Shown here: positions 41,620-51,955 of the stretch, one piece after another
Position numbering within the stretch: position 1 is the stretch's first letter
How the letters are laid out: the number at the start of each line of letters is the position of its first letter
Source of the DNA: Ianthella basta
Taxonomy: Eukaryota > Porifera > Demospongiae > Verongiida > Ianthellidae
Direction of reading: 5' to 3'
Assembly (NCBI GenBank): GCA_964019415.1
Contig: OZ025868.1
Span: forward strand, 10,539,143-10,603,142
Length of the DNA stretch: 64,000 nucleotides
Translations under genes and position numbers: made by a program
Notes under the pieces: model-generated
What the model was told of the DNA's origin: nothing
Seen by the model: the letters and a program-made list of their open reading frames with translations, nothing else
Database searches by the model: none

Positions 41620-42381
41620 TCAATAGCCAATAAACATAGCAACCGCCTAGCAACGGGAAATAAGCGTTTGATCATCACTTTAGAATTCACGTAGCAGATA
41701 CAAAGTTGTACACTCACAACTGTACTCTTGGGCTACTCCAGCTATCAACAGCTGTTTGTTATATTTTATCACTACAAAATCTGCATATCTGTAGGCCTAA
41801 TTCTGCACCCACCGCTTTGAAAGATGTGGCACCATTTTACTCTTCAGACTTTCATAATTAATTCTGCAGTATGTTGTTCCATCCACTGTATAGTATTCCC
41901 TTGCCTACTACAGATCCACCGAGTACAATTCTTATGTCATGCTCAGAAAGTAAGTTGGGAGCCTAATCTTTTGTTCTACCTCAAAGTATGAGGCTTGATA
42001 TGTGCACATGCACTTATTGCTACGTATCATAACTTATATCCCACTTGATGCTAACATTGAAGGAATCTAATGTAAGCTAAAGTAGTTATCACCTGGTAAT
42101 AACTTAGTTATCACCCGGTGATAACACTGTTACCTAATAAGTAATGCTCGGTAACTACCAGAACTGTGAGCAAGTGATAATAAAAATGGTAGTCCACCAC
42201 GAGCGAAAAAGGGAAATTGAAGGATAACTACCTTAGAAAAGTAAGCAGGAGATTTCAACAAGTGGAGCACACTCCCTGCTTCGTTTTTCATAATCTCTGC
42301 AAGTTTAGTGGTGTTCTGTTCTGTAGTTATTGTGTTAAAACTGATCAAACAAACAAATTAACTTATATGAAATTATATAGA
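41620..42381. other. Intron-like sequence with a second micro-exon candidate; small palindromes
   Basis: Contains TTATCACCTGGTAATAAC and TTATCACCCGGTGATAAC at 42,088-42,118. No domain-bearing frame. Confidence 0.5.
41914..41949 (+). CDS. Candidate 36-nt micro-exon
   Basis: Preceded by TTCCCTTGCCTACTACAG and followed by GTAAGTTG. In phase 1 it reads (D)PPSTILMSCSE and exits in phase 1, so it could follow the 30-nt candidate or the FN3 exon without shifting frame. PPSTI could be the start of another FN3 or Ig-type domain. Support is limited to splice sites and phase. Confidence 0.3.
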
Positions 42382-43035
42382 CTAGCAGGTAAGCCCGCCT
42401 TTGGCGGGCTTTCCTGCTATGGTGCACCGATGAAGGCTACCTGGCGCTAGCATGACCCCGCCAGCACATCACTGATAGCTATTTGGGGGCCAACAGGTTG
42501 GCAACAGCTGTGTGGGTCCCAGTAGTCATCAATGGCCTATCTGACATTGTGTGGATGTGAAAACGTCAATGCATCACACAGACTGACAATGACTGGAGTA
42601 TTCTGTATATCATATGACCATAATATAGTGCAAGTCAAAAGGAGGAAACAGATAGACTGTAAATTGTCATAAAATTTTCAGGATAATGATACAACATTGT
42701 CAGTGTAGCTAATGTGTGCTATGGTCATTGGCCATCTTTGCCGAAGGTTGCCAAGGAGCGCGATGTGGCAGCACAACCGAACGCAATAGTCTTTATAGGA
42801 GAAGCTCAGCACATGGACGCCAGCAATTTCCGGAAAACATGGATGCCACAATGGTATTTCCCCAATTCTCTCCGCAGAGGCGTCGCACGTGGCTGTTTTC
42901 GCGTCACGGCTGAATTGAATGGAGGTAGGCCGAAGTGCTGTATAAGAAAGCTCGTTGTTTTCGCGTCGCAAAATGCTAAACGCTCCTAAGAATACGGAAC
43001 ACGGATACTCGGGCTTAGCTCCATTATATATAGGA
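42382..43035 (-). mobile_element. Non-autonomous canonical Helitron, family E-like, copy 2 (654 bp)
   Basis: On the minus strand: 5' A|TCCTATATATAATGG at 43,035; 3' hairpin GCCCGCCAAAGGCGGGC, then TTACCTG and CTAG|T (CTAG = plus 42,382-42,385). Inserted between A and T. The last ~45 bases match the end of the 410-bp Helitron at 16,435 (CATAGCAG, GCCCGCC hairpin, CTGCTAG), but the interior does not, so only the 3' end is conserved between these families. Open frames inside have no recognised domain. Confidence 0.85.
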
Positions 43036-43194
43036 TAGACTATACATAATATAAAACTTTTTTACCGATCACAACAATTATTTTCATAAACAACCAAAAA
43101 CAAAATAGCATGCAGGAAACGATTACTTAAAAAAATTACTCAATTAAGTTAAATTACAAGAATGACAAGTCATTAAACATGCACATGCAATCGG
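43036..43194 (-). other. 3' UTR of the RLE-LINE to the right
   Basis: AT-rich, 160 bases after the endonuclease stop, with AACTTAATTGAG and a T7 run on the minus strand. No poly(A) tail or target duplication was identified. Confidence 0.4.
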
Positions 43195-43761
43195 TTAATC
43201 CCAGAAGGGATCCCGTTCCCTGTCTCTCTCAGCAGTCCCGAGCACTGCTGCCGCATTCCCCCGCTGGATAGCTACTGAGAGCTTCTGCAGGAGGTACTCC
43301 TTGCTTCTAGCTTCTCCAGTCACCTGATGGAGACGTTGTCCTAGGTCGCTCACAAAGTCGAGTGCTGCTTGGCCCAGCACGCCTGATGTCTCCACTGCGA
43401 TTGGCACGAAAAGGTGGCTCGATTCAAGGTGAGCATACTTTGAAATCTTCAAGTGCTCGGCTTGTGCAGCCACTGCACCTGCTCCTCTGGCTGCAGCGGA
43501 GATGTGGGAGGGCGCGTAAGTGTCCGGGCATGTGGCATCCCATACTAACACCTTCCATGGCAGGATGGTGCAACCATCAGGGCGCTTCCCATCAGACCTG
43601 TACAGTCCCGATGGTTCCAACCTGGAAGGTACCCTGGCTGAAGTCAAAGCCTTCTGAATAATACAGTTGACAGCTGCATGGCGGGGATGTTGGCCTTCAC
43701 TGAAACGGCAGCTGAGGCCGTGGGTGGCCAGGTCATCCACCATGGTTCCACAATTCTGCAT
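43195..43761 (-). pseudogene. RLE-LINE lineage 2: restriction-like endonuclease domain
   Basis: 188 codons. C4 (NCGTMVDD), H14 and C18 (HGLSC), then R27-H28 make up the zinc knuckle, completed by CRPHEC just upstream in the previous frame. The nuclease core follows: GLYRSDGKRPDGCTILPWKV (P61-D62-G63) then LVWDAT (D75), the PD...D pattern of the PD-(D/E)XK fold used by R2-type LINEs to nick target DNA. The remainder (KYAHLESSHLFVPIAVETSG, then QRLHQVTGEARSKEYLLQKL and VAIQRGNAAAVLGT) is a conserved C-terminal extension. Frame-shifted relative to the RT near 43,755-43,770. Confidence 0.85.
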
Positions 43762-45245
43762 TCATGTGGACGGCAGAGAGATGTGCCGAGTCTGAGGCTC
43801 ACAGCCACACGCGTTGTCTCGTCATCCAAGCGTAGCCCCAGGGTTGATACCGGGAGGGCATTCAGCCAGGCACCAGACTCCTTTCTGCTGGCAGCTAGGA
43901 GGCGGGCACGGGATCTTGCATCTGGGGCATCCTCAAGTAGGGCTTGGGCTGAGGCTTTAACTCTTGGGGAGTCCCATTCTCTCTGGCGGTGGGATACTGA
44001 GTCGGGTGGGGGAGGGTTGTTGTGTCCTTGTGACCAGCACCTGAATGCCTCCTCCCTGGCAACGATTGGGAACGTCTCCAAGTGCCTGGGGATAATCTGG
44101 GCAACCAGGGTGGAGGAGCCAGCAGCAGATGCCAGAAAGGCAGAGGGCGCAAGGTGGACTGCACTCCTGATGCCCAGTCCACCATTCTTGACTGGGAGGG
44201 AGGCCTGGGGCCACGCTGTGACTGAGCTCTGGAGAGAGTTGTTGGTGATGCTACTAGTGATGGACTTCAGCAGATCATCATAAACTGGGAGCTCTGGAGA
44301 AAGGAAACAAGGAGAGGTTCGGAGGATGTATGACAGTCTTGGGATTGCTAGGGAGTGGCGGAGGAGGAGGAGGGAGTCTTGAGTGTGAAGATGGTCGGGT
44401 CTGTTACCCAAGATTCTCAGGCATTCCACCTTGTCACGGATGGACTCATTGATGCTGTCAATGCTGCCAAGGGGGGAACCCAGGAGGGTGGCAGAGTCTG
44501 GGTCAGTCACCTGGAGGTTGGGAGCTGCAGCAAGTAAGGTACCTGTGGCAGCAGGGTCTTTACTGATGACCTCAGACTTCACATGGTTCAAGGAGAGACC
44601 TAGCTCTCCTACACCTTGCTTCACCAAACGCAGGTCCTGAAGGGCCTGTTCAGCATCTCCACCCAGGGTCCCATCGTCAAGGTAGAAAAGGCAAAATTCA
44701 GACCCCAGCTGGGAGGTGAGCTTGTGGATGGTGAGGCAGAAGAGCAAGGAACCAAGGGGGTCACCTTGCTGTATGCCTTCAGATGACATGAGGGAGGTCT
44801 CTCCCCAGAAAAGTGAGGAAGGTTCACTGTAAGAGGCATGGACAAAAGGGGCAAGCTCTGGAGCCAGAATGCTCACAGCCTGTATCATCTTGTTGCGGCG
44901 GATGCAGTTAAAAGCATTCTGAAAGTCCAGCTTGAGGATGACTTGGCCAGGCTGAAGGTTGCTCAGGTAGAGGCGGGTTGCATGAACTGCAGCCTCGCAG
45001 CCTAGTTTGGTGCCATACCCCAACTGGCGTGGGGCCAAGAGCTCTCCCATGGCATCCATGATGCACCTCCCTGCTAACTTAGCTGCAAGCCGGCGGAGGG
45101 TGCAACCAACTGCGATAGGTCTCACCCCTCCATCCTTCTTTGTGAGGGCTGTAAGGTTGGCGCCGAAGAAAAGCAGCCGGACTGTCCTTGGAACTTTGCC
45201 TTGGAGAATGATGTTGACCAGGGCAGTGAGTGCCGACAGTAACAC
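43644..45245 (-). pseudogene. RLE-LINE lineage 2: reverse transcriptase, 533 codons open
   Basis: RT blocks: ALTKKDGGVRPIAVGCTLRR, PRQLGYGTKLGCEAAVHATR, motif A VILKLDFQNAFNCIRRNKMI, motif B GIQQGDPLGSLLFCL, motif C FCLFYLDDGTLGG (YLDD instead of YADD), then GLSLNHVKSEVI and TLLGSPLGS. The catalytic Asp residues are present. The thumb and linker lead to RLGTSLCRPHEC, where the reading frame shifts to the nuclease. At the 5' side a C5 run (plus 45,254-45,258) is the probable frameshift from the N-terminal ORF, whose AESG ends there. Confidence 0.85.
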
Positions 45246-46152
45246 TGCATGGACCCCCGCTCTCTGCAGAGGCTTCGGTCATGTGCTTGAGGTGCTGTGG
45301 CATTAAGCCATCTGGCCCCCCTGCAGAGCCATTCGAGAAAGAACGGATGGCTAGGGCAACTCCCTCCTCCGACACAGTGGGGCAGCGGCTGAATTCCTCA
45401 GGAGGAGGTGGCATTTGGGAGTCGGGGTGTGGTGCGGGGTGCTTCCGTCTAAGAGCCTCTAGGGTACTGTCATTCTGACTAGCAATGGAGTCTTCTGAGC
45501 AGGCTAGGCGGACTGCACCCTTGAAGTCGCCTTCCTCCAGTTTGGAGGCAACAAGTCCGGTGAGTGATTCCATTGGGTCTCGCACTTTCTGGTGCTTCCG
45601 GCGGCTCTGTGGATTACTGGGCGATGGAAGGGCTGAAGGATCCGATTCTACCCTGATTTGCTCGTTGAAGACCTTGACTAGGTCCTGCCGACGGCCACCC
45701 CGGCTTGGGGCTCGTAGGCAGCGAGAGCTGAAGCGAAAAAGACGATCCCAAGCAGGTACATTGGCGGGTTTGGCGACTACAGCCTCGATTATAGAGGTGA
45801 ATGTCTTGGCGGCAAGTTTTCGGGATGCGCGCGGGATCCTCCGTATAGGCTTGACCCGGGGCTTGGGCAGTGTGTGCTGAGGGTAGTCATCATCCCCATG
45901 TGCTGGCAGCTGAGGTGCTCGTACCTCTTCAGTGAGAGCGGTAAGGGGGGCGCCGCTCACATCAGATGGGGTGCGCGAACCGGGGCAGCGGTTGCCAAGA
46001 GGGCCATGGGTTCGGACTAATCCAGCCTTCGTCAACGTAAGGACCCTGCCACAAACTGCACAGAGGGCACTTTGGCTTCCTCCTCTAGACAGTTGCGCTT
46101 CATCTTCCTCTTCATCTTCCTCTTCATCTCGCGACAGCTCCGCGTCCGCCAT
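45079..46152 (-). CDS. RLE-LINE lineage 2: N-terminal zinc-finger protein region
   Basis: Starts MADAELSRDEEEDEEEDEAQ with an acidic run, then a CCHC finger C31/C34/H49/C56 (CAVCGRVLTLTKAGLVRTHG, then CPGS). A basic linker follows (KPRVKPIRRIPRASRKLAAK), then AWDRLFRFSSRCLRAPSRGG and the RT-0 entry GPDGLMPQHLKHM. N-terminal zinc fingers of RLE-LINEs recognise the target site. Residues after ~297 are out of frame because of the frameshift at 45,256. The ATG sits in a GGCGGA(C)GCGG context near the element's 5' end. Confidence 0.8.
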   Translation of the reverse strand: MADAELSRDEEEDEEEDEAQLSRGGSQSALCAVCGRVLTLTKAGLVRTHGPLGNRCPGSRTPSDVSGAPLTALTEEVRAPQLPAHGDDDYPQHTLPKPRVKPIRRIPRASRKLAAKTFTSIIEAVVAKPANVPAWDRLFRFSSRCLRAPSRGGRRQDLVKVFNEQIRVESDPSALPSPSNPQSRRKHQKVRDPMESLTGLVASKLEEGDFKGAVRLACSEDSIASQNDSTLEALRRKHPAPHPDSQMPPPPEEFSRCPTVSEEGVALAIRSFSNGSAGGPDGLMPQHLKHMTEASAESGGPCSVTVGTHCPGQHHSPRQSSKDSPAAFLRRQPYSPHKEGWRGETYRSWLHPPPACS

Positions 46153-46189
46153 TTTCGTCTCAACAAGACTATCGACTGAAGACTTATTG

Positions 46190-46683
46190 TCTTCTTATTC
46201 TTCTTGTTCCTCTTCTTCTTTGACAGACATAGTGCACAAACCAAATGGATCAGGAGAATACTTCTCACACTATATTGCACCATTTTTGGCTAGCTGTATT
46301 CCTTTGTAGGTTAGAAGGCGACGCAGTTTAGTGCAGAAGATGGTGCTTGCCACGACTCCTGCCGTGTTGCTTAGCCAAACAGGATGGATGCCATTTTCTA
46401 ATTACGTAATTGAACTGTATGAAATCGGCATGACTGGTGCTGTTGCGAGCAGCTGCGTACAGCTTTTGGAGGCTCCTTCTTTCTTTTTTTGCTCCACTTT
46501 TGAATTCTTCGCCTTGCTCTACGACTTAGCATGGAATTTGGTTTGTGGAATGAATTAGTTACAATGCCAATACAATTTTTCAAATGCAAATTGCAGCTAT
46601 TTCTATCAGGAGCTACACAAGAAGTTTAAATTGCTAGCTATATTGTGCATCTTAGCTCCTGCTCCATAAAATGTGCAGAAAGT
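46190..46683 (+). repeat. Repeat family J, copy 1
   Basis: Matches 63,000-63,468 at about 85 percent: TTCCTTTGTAGGTTAGAAGGC, TGGTGC, GAGCAGCTGCGTACAGCTT, GCCTTGCTCTACGACTTAGC, ATCAGGAGCTACACAAGAA. Inverted pieces occur at 60,828-60,950 and 62,520-62,790. Non-coding as far as I can see; nature unknown. In both direct copies the same MITE begins at the same base after GTGCAGAAA. Confidence 0.75.
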
Positions 46684-47467
46684 AGACATTATAAAAACTG
46701 TTTACAAGAAGTATTTCGAGTTAAAAAACCCGTGGGGCACCGGGGCACCCCTGGACTCGAACTACTCGCTAACAATTTCCCTACATTCGTTCAGTAAATC
46801 AGATAGTTGGGGGTATAGCATTGTTGTTGGCCTGAAAGATGAATCAAGATACACTAGACTGTTGGGTTTGCAAGAGTTTCAAGTCTCCAGAGCAGCCAGT
46901 CATCCAGTGAAAGCACCCCTACTAAACTGTCAAAGTGTTTGCAGACTGCATTTTGATCTATATAACATTCTGAATGAGGATGTACTTGTTACTGTGTGCC
47001 TGGAGGAAGAGCTTGCTGGCTACAAGGCTACCCTATGAGGTAATGCCATGATTTGCTTGTCTGCCATTATTGGCCAATGTGTCATTCGACCCCTGCTGTG
47101 TTTAATGGCTGTACCTCGCAGAAGTGTTAGGTAAGCTTTCTACTACAAGCCTATTACTTAAACATGTTCTAGAAACACTTTGCGTTCTTTGTATACACAG
47201 CAAAATATAAAGAATATGATTTTGAGCCTAGCAAACAGAGAGTGTCAAGCGCGCGGCCATTGTACAATGTCCGTCAGTGATAATTGGAGCTGTATCTTGC
47301 AGAAGAGACATTCCTTAGGCTTTTTATTGGTATCACTCTATTATTAATACATGTTCATGACCACATTTCGTTAGATTCAAAGACGGCGAAACGCCATTAG
47401 AAACGATTTAAAGCTTTGTAAAGAACGACATGAGCGCCGCCATTTGCAATGACAGAAATATATTTGT

Positions 47468-48447
47468 AATACATATAGTACGGTAGGGAGGTCCTATATA
47501 GAGGCTATACACCGACCTACCGTACTATATGTCTTATATAGTATGGTGAATGCGCAACAGGAACGAACCTTCTGCGGCAATGTTGAGCCCAGACCTTTCC
47601 GGAGACGACGCCATTTGCATTCGATAAGTGCCTGCATTACGTCACTGCTCCTTCTGGGAATGAGCTACTGCACCATTGCATTCAGTAGATGCCTCTGTGA
47701 CGTCACAACAGGCTTCAGGGCTGACCAATGAGAATACTGCATGCCTTTTGGCAGCACACTGACCAATGAGATTACAGGGAACCGAATTCAAAATAATGCA
47801 CGCCTTTGGCAGCACACTGACCAATGAGATTACAGGGAACCGAATTCAAAATAATACACAGTCAGCAGTTTTGGTTGTGGCCGTGACAGGGTGCTGCACG
47901 GAGGGTCTTGAAAATGCTTCTTTTCTGGCGGAACACCGTCTTCGATGCAGACTCAGAACTAGAAGGGGCAATTTTAATCACATTTGGGAGCTTTCGACGA
48001 TATCCAGCTGGACTTTGTTTTCGAAGAAGTTGCTCAATGGACCATGTCTGCGCGTCTTCCAGGCCTTAGTTTCGCGCAACAGAGCCAGATGCAGTGCTCA
48101 GTTCCTAGAATACGTCTCTTTACGCATGTATTTTGGTATCTTGTCCAACTGACTTTCCTTCGTGCAACAATTTTTTGCGGTTGCGTTGTTTCTTGGAGCG
48201 TCAAGATCCTCCTCAGCACTGTATGTCATATGTCATGGCCACAGTGAAATGGTAAGGCTGCTTCGCCTGACATTGTTTAGTACGCACATTTGGCTATGGT
48301 TTCATGACATTTCTTCTTGATATCAGACCTGTTGTGCAATCAGAGGCATGATATCGTGATATCAGACCTCTTTTCAGGTCTATATCACATATATAGGACC
48401 ACCTGCAAATGCTTAACTTCGTATAGTTGCGTATTGACCATACTATA
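47468..48447 (+). mobile_element. Element G, copy 1, with hairpin M at its left end
   Basis: M (47,468-47,532) is a hairpin: TACATATAGTACGGTAGG against CCTACCGTACTATATGT. The G core (47,536-48,447) has terminal inverted repeats TATAGTATGGTGAATGCGCA and its decayed complement (GTTGCGTATTGACCATACTA). Inside are TGACGTCA (a CRE-type site), paired GACCAATGAGA(T/A)TAC boxes (inverted CCAAT) with a ~55-bp tandem duplication (47,752-47,860), and GCCATTTGCATT. The arrangement looks promoter-like but no gene follows. No coding capacity recognised. Confidence 0.7.
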
Positions 48448-48463
48448 TATCTATATATCTATA

Positions 48464-48465
<2 letters not shown>

Positions 48466-48494
<29 letters not shown>

Positions 48495-48495
48495 A
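48466..48495. repeat. (TATC)n microsatellite between two G copies
   Basis: Seven or so CTAT units at the junction between G copy 1 and the palindrome. Confidence 0.85.
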
Positions 48496-48648
48496 TATGT
48501 AATACATATAGTACGGTAGGGAGGTCTATAGCCGATATATAGGACCGAGGCGCTTACATATTTACCGAGGCGCGAAGCGCCGAGGTAAATATGAGCGCCG
48601 AGGTCCTATATAGAGGCTATAGACCGACCTACCGTACTATATGTCTTA

Positions 48649-49480
48649 TATAGTATGGTGAGTGCGCAACAGGAACGAACCTTCTGCAGCAATATCGAGC
48701 CTAGACCTCTCCGGTGACGACGCCATTTGCATTCCATAAACACCTGCATTATGTCACTGATCCTTCTGGAACGGGCTACGGCACCATTGCATTCAGTAGA
48801 CGCCTCCATGACGTCACAACAAGCTTCAGGGCTGACCAATGAGAATACTGCGCGCCTATTGGCAGTACGCTGACCAATGAGATTACAGGGAACCGATAAT
48901 GCACACTCAGCAGTTTTGGTTGTGGCCGTGACAGGGTGCTGGACGGAGAGTCTTGAAAACGCTTCTATTCTGGCAGAACACCGACTTCGATGCGGACTCA
49001 GAACTAGAGGGGACAATTTTTAACCACATTTGAGAGCTTTCGACGATATCCAGCTGGACTTTGTTTTCGTCATCTGAAGAAGTCGCTGAACGGACCGTGT
49101 CTGCGCGTCTTCCACGCCATAGTTTCGCGCAACAGAGCCGGACTCAGTGCTCGGCTCCTAGAATACGTCCCTTTACGCATGTATCTTGTCCAACTGACTT
49201 TCCTTCGTGCGACGATTTTTAGCGGTCGCGTTTTTTCTTGGAGCGTCAAGATCCTCCGCAGCTTCCGATTGTCACGGCCACACTAAAATGGTAAGACTGC
49301 TTCGCCTGACAGTACGCACATTTGGCTCTGGTTTCATTACATTCCTTCTTGATATCAGACCTGTTGCGCAATCAGAGCTTTGATATCGTGATATCAGACC
49401 TCTTTTCAGGTCTATATCACATATATAGGACCACCGGCCAATGCTTAAATCCCTATAGTTGCGCAATCACCATACTATAT
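48649..49480 (+). mobile_element. Element G, copy 2 (left arm of the palindrome)
   Basis: TIRs TATAGTATGGTGAGTGCGCA and GTTGCGCAATCACCATACTA, better preserved than in copy 1. It has TGACGTCA near 48,808, two GACCAATGAGA boxes near 48,833-48,885 and the CACATATATAGGACCACC end. Length 832. Confidence 0.8.
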
Positions 49481-49486
49481 ATATAT

Positions 49487-50309
49487 ATATAGTATGGTGA
49501 TTGCGCAACTATAGGGATTTAAGCATTGGCCGGTGGTCCTATATATGTGATATAGACCTGAAAAGAGGTCTGATATCACGATATCAAAGCTCTGATTGCA
49601 CAACAGGTCTGATATCAAGGAATGTAATGAAACCAGAGCCAAATGCGTGTACTGTCAGGCGAAGCAGTCTTACCGTTTTACTGTGGCCGTGACAATCAGT
49701 ACTGCGAAGGATCTTGACGCTCCAGGAAAAAACGCGACCGCTAAAAATTATCGCACGAAGGGAAGTCAGTTGGACAAGATACATGCGTAAAGGGACGTAT
49801 TCTAGGAACCGAGCACTGAGTCCGGCTCTGTTGCGCGAAACTATGGCGTGGAAGATGCACAGACACGGTCCGTTGAGCGACTTCTTCAGATGACGAAAAC
49901 AAAGTCCAGCTGGATATCGTCGAAAGCTCTCAAATGTGGTTAAAATTGTCCCCTCTAGTTCTGAGTCCGCATCGAACTCGGTGTTCTGCCAGAAAAGAAG
50001 CGTTTTCAGGACTCTCCGTCCAGCACCCTGTCACGGCCACAACCAAAACTGCTGACTGTGCATTATTTTGAATTCGGTAATCTCATTGGTCAGCGTACTG
50101 CCAATAGGCGCGCAGTATTCTCATTGGTCAGCCCTGAAGCCTGTTGTGACGTCACGGAGGCGTCTACTGAATGGTGCCGTAGCCGTTCCAGAAGGATCAG
50201 TGACGTAATGCAGGCGCTTATGGAGTGCAAATGGCGTCGTCGCCGGAGAGGTCTAGGCTCGATATTGCTGCAGAAGGTTCGTTCCTGTTGCGCACTCACC
50301 ATACTATAT
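49487..50309 (-). mobile_element. Element G, copy 3 (right arm of the palindrome)
   Basis: Inverse of copy 2 with TIRs intact. TGACGTCA is near 50,148. Followed on the right by hairpin M (50,311-50,376) and a TA microsatellite (50,377-50,403). Confidence 0.8.
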
Positions 50310-50403
50310 AAGACATATAGTACGGTAGGTCGGTCTATAGCCTCTATATAGGACCTCCCTACCGTACTATATGTATTACATATATATATATATATATATA
50401 TAT

Positions 50404-51005
50404 ACCACCACCACCACCACACAGTGCAAGTTACAATATCGCAGCCACCACCACCTGTGCCAGTAGAGTATCTGTGCTAGTTGGTCATAGAAAAGAAGCA
50501 CCCCCAGTGCAAGTTACAGTAGCCACCACCACATGTGCCAGTAGAGTATCTGCGCCAGTTGGTCATAGAAGAAGACCACCACCAGTGCAAGTTACTGTAG
50601 CCACCACCACATGTGTCAGTAGGGTATCTGCGCTAGTTGGTCATAGAAAAAGACCACCAGTGCAAGTTACAGTGGCACCAGCACCATTCGCACCACCACA
50701 TGTGCCAGAAAGTAAATGCGCTCAATGGCTGAAGAAAAAGACCACCAGCGCAAGTTACAGCTGGTCAGAACCTGCACCGCCGCCATTGGAGTGCACGCTG
50801 CAGCAAGCAAATGTAACTTGCCTAAGGGCATGCCATTGAATTTCTTTCCGTGCACCCTCAATTCAATGGCATGCCCTTAAGCAAGCTTACATTTGCTTGC
50901 TGCAGCATGCACTCCAATGGCGGCGGTGCAGGTTCTGACCAGCTGTAACTTGCGCTGGTGGTCTTTTTCTTCAGCCATATACAGTGCAAGTTACAATATA
51001 CACCA
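50404..51005. repeat. H array, first block, ending in a long inverted repeat
   Basis: A CCA microsatellite, then about four tandem ~75-90-bp units of the pattern GTGCAAGTTACA(G/A)T, GCCACCACCACATGTGCCAG, TAGAGTATCTGCGC, TTGGTCATAGAAAAAGACCA. From 50,740 to 50,985 the sequence folds back on itself around GGGCATGCCATTGAATT / AATTCAATGGCATGCCC (50,827-50,876). It ends with ACAGTGCAAGTTACAATATA. Confidence 0.85.
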
Positions 51006-51560
51006 CTAATCTAAAGTAAATAATATAATATAATATAAATAAATAAATAATTCCCAGGGGGATTGGCAACCCTCATGAACATGTGCTAGGTATGGCCTTG
51101 AAGTATGGGAGATTTTAAGACTTTTAAATGAGACAGAATTTTTAAGGGCATGCCATTGAATTGAGGGTGCATGAGAAGAAATTCAATGGCATGCCCTTAG
51201 GCAATTACATTTGCTTGCTACAGCGTGAACTCCAATGGCGGCGGTGCAGGTTCTGACCGGCTGTAACTTGCGCTGGTAGTCTTTTTCTTCAGCCATTGAG
51301 CGCATTTACTTTCTGGCACATCGTGGTGCGAATGGTGCGTGTACTGGCCTGGGGCCACTGTAACTTGCACTGGTGGTCTTTTTTATGACCAACTAGCGCA
51401 GATACTCTACCGGCACATGTGGTGGTGGCTACTGTAACTTGCACTGGTGGTCTTTTTCTGTGACCAACTGGCGCAGATACTCTACTGGCACAGGTGGTGG
51501 TGGCTGCAATATTGTAACTTGCACTGTGTGGTGGTGGTGGTATATATATATATATATACA
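51006..51560. repeat. H array, second block (inverse orientation)
   Basis: (TAATA)n and CCCAGGGGG at 51,010-51,062, then the same hairpin (51,147-51,200) and inverse units with TGTAACTTGCACTGG, ACTCTACTGGCACA, TGGTGGTGGCT, running to a TGG and TA microsatellite at 51,535-51,558. Together with the first block this makes a large imperfect inverted repeat. Confidence 0.8.
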
Positions 51561-51955
51561 GTGCAAGTTGTAAAATACAAGGGTATTGAAGCCATAAAAT
51601 AATGTAATATAATATAATATAATATAATGTTTGGGGACTTTGAGCACCCTGTGGCACAGACTATTGGTAAGATGACAAACTTAAGGGAAGTTTAACGATT
51701 TTACATATGACAGAATTTTTAATTAGGCCTTTGTTTACATGCAAGGTGGCGCCAAATTGTAAATATAAAATGCCATAGCCCCATATCATTGCTGTAGCAC
51801 ATTTATACTGATAGTGGGTGTTATAATAATTAAATATAAAAATCTGGCAAATGCTCACAAAACTTTGTAGGTAAGGGCAAGTGGTCGATGAGGCTGTGCA
51901 CTCAGCAGGGATTAGCAATTAAAGACTCTGCTGTTCAATTAGAAGGCTGACAATC
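51561..51955. other. No gene seen
   Basis: AT-rich, with TAATATAATATAATATAATA near 51,603-51,628. The stretch around 51,655-51,725 (AAGATGACAAAC, ACATATGACAGAATTTTTAAT) resembles the AT-rich end of the H units. Confidence 0.5.

Larger units (their letters stand above)
43195..46152 (-). mobile_element. RLE-encoding LINE, lineage 2, almost full length
   Basis: A single protein of about 980 residues would run from a CCHC zinc finger through RT to a C-terminal restriction-like nuclease; it is split by two frameshifts (near 45,256 and 43,762). RT motifs (LDFQNAFN, YLDDGTLGG) and the nuclease (KRPDG...WD) differ strongly from the SVHHNL lineage elsewhere in the window, so two separate RLE-LINE lineages coexist. 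No introns. Just two disruptions over 3 kb make it the youngest-looking retroelement here. Confidence 0.85.
48502..50384. repeat. 1.9-kb palindrome made of two G elements tail to tail
   Basis: Arms of ~900 bases meet at 49,483 within TATATATATATAGTATGGTG. The left arm (G copy 2, 48,649-49,480) and right arm (G copy 3, 49,487-50,309) each end outward in an M hairpin. The arms differ by many substitutions and small indels (one lacks a GGGAACCG block), so this is not a read artefact. The left M (48,507-48,648) is expanded by further nested hairpins, including GAGGCGCGAAGCGCC. Extruded, the locus could form a very large cruciform. Confidence 0.9.

Noticed and set aside
48502..50384. Palindrome as a sequencing chimera
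   Set aside because: Arms differ by many substitutions and indels, which a fold-back read artefact would not produce.
50474..50839. 121-codon frame with VQVTVATTTCASRVSA repeats
   Set aside because: Product of the tandem H subunits; no start signal, and the frame breaks in other units.
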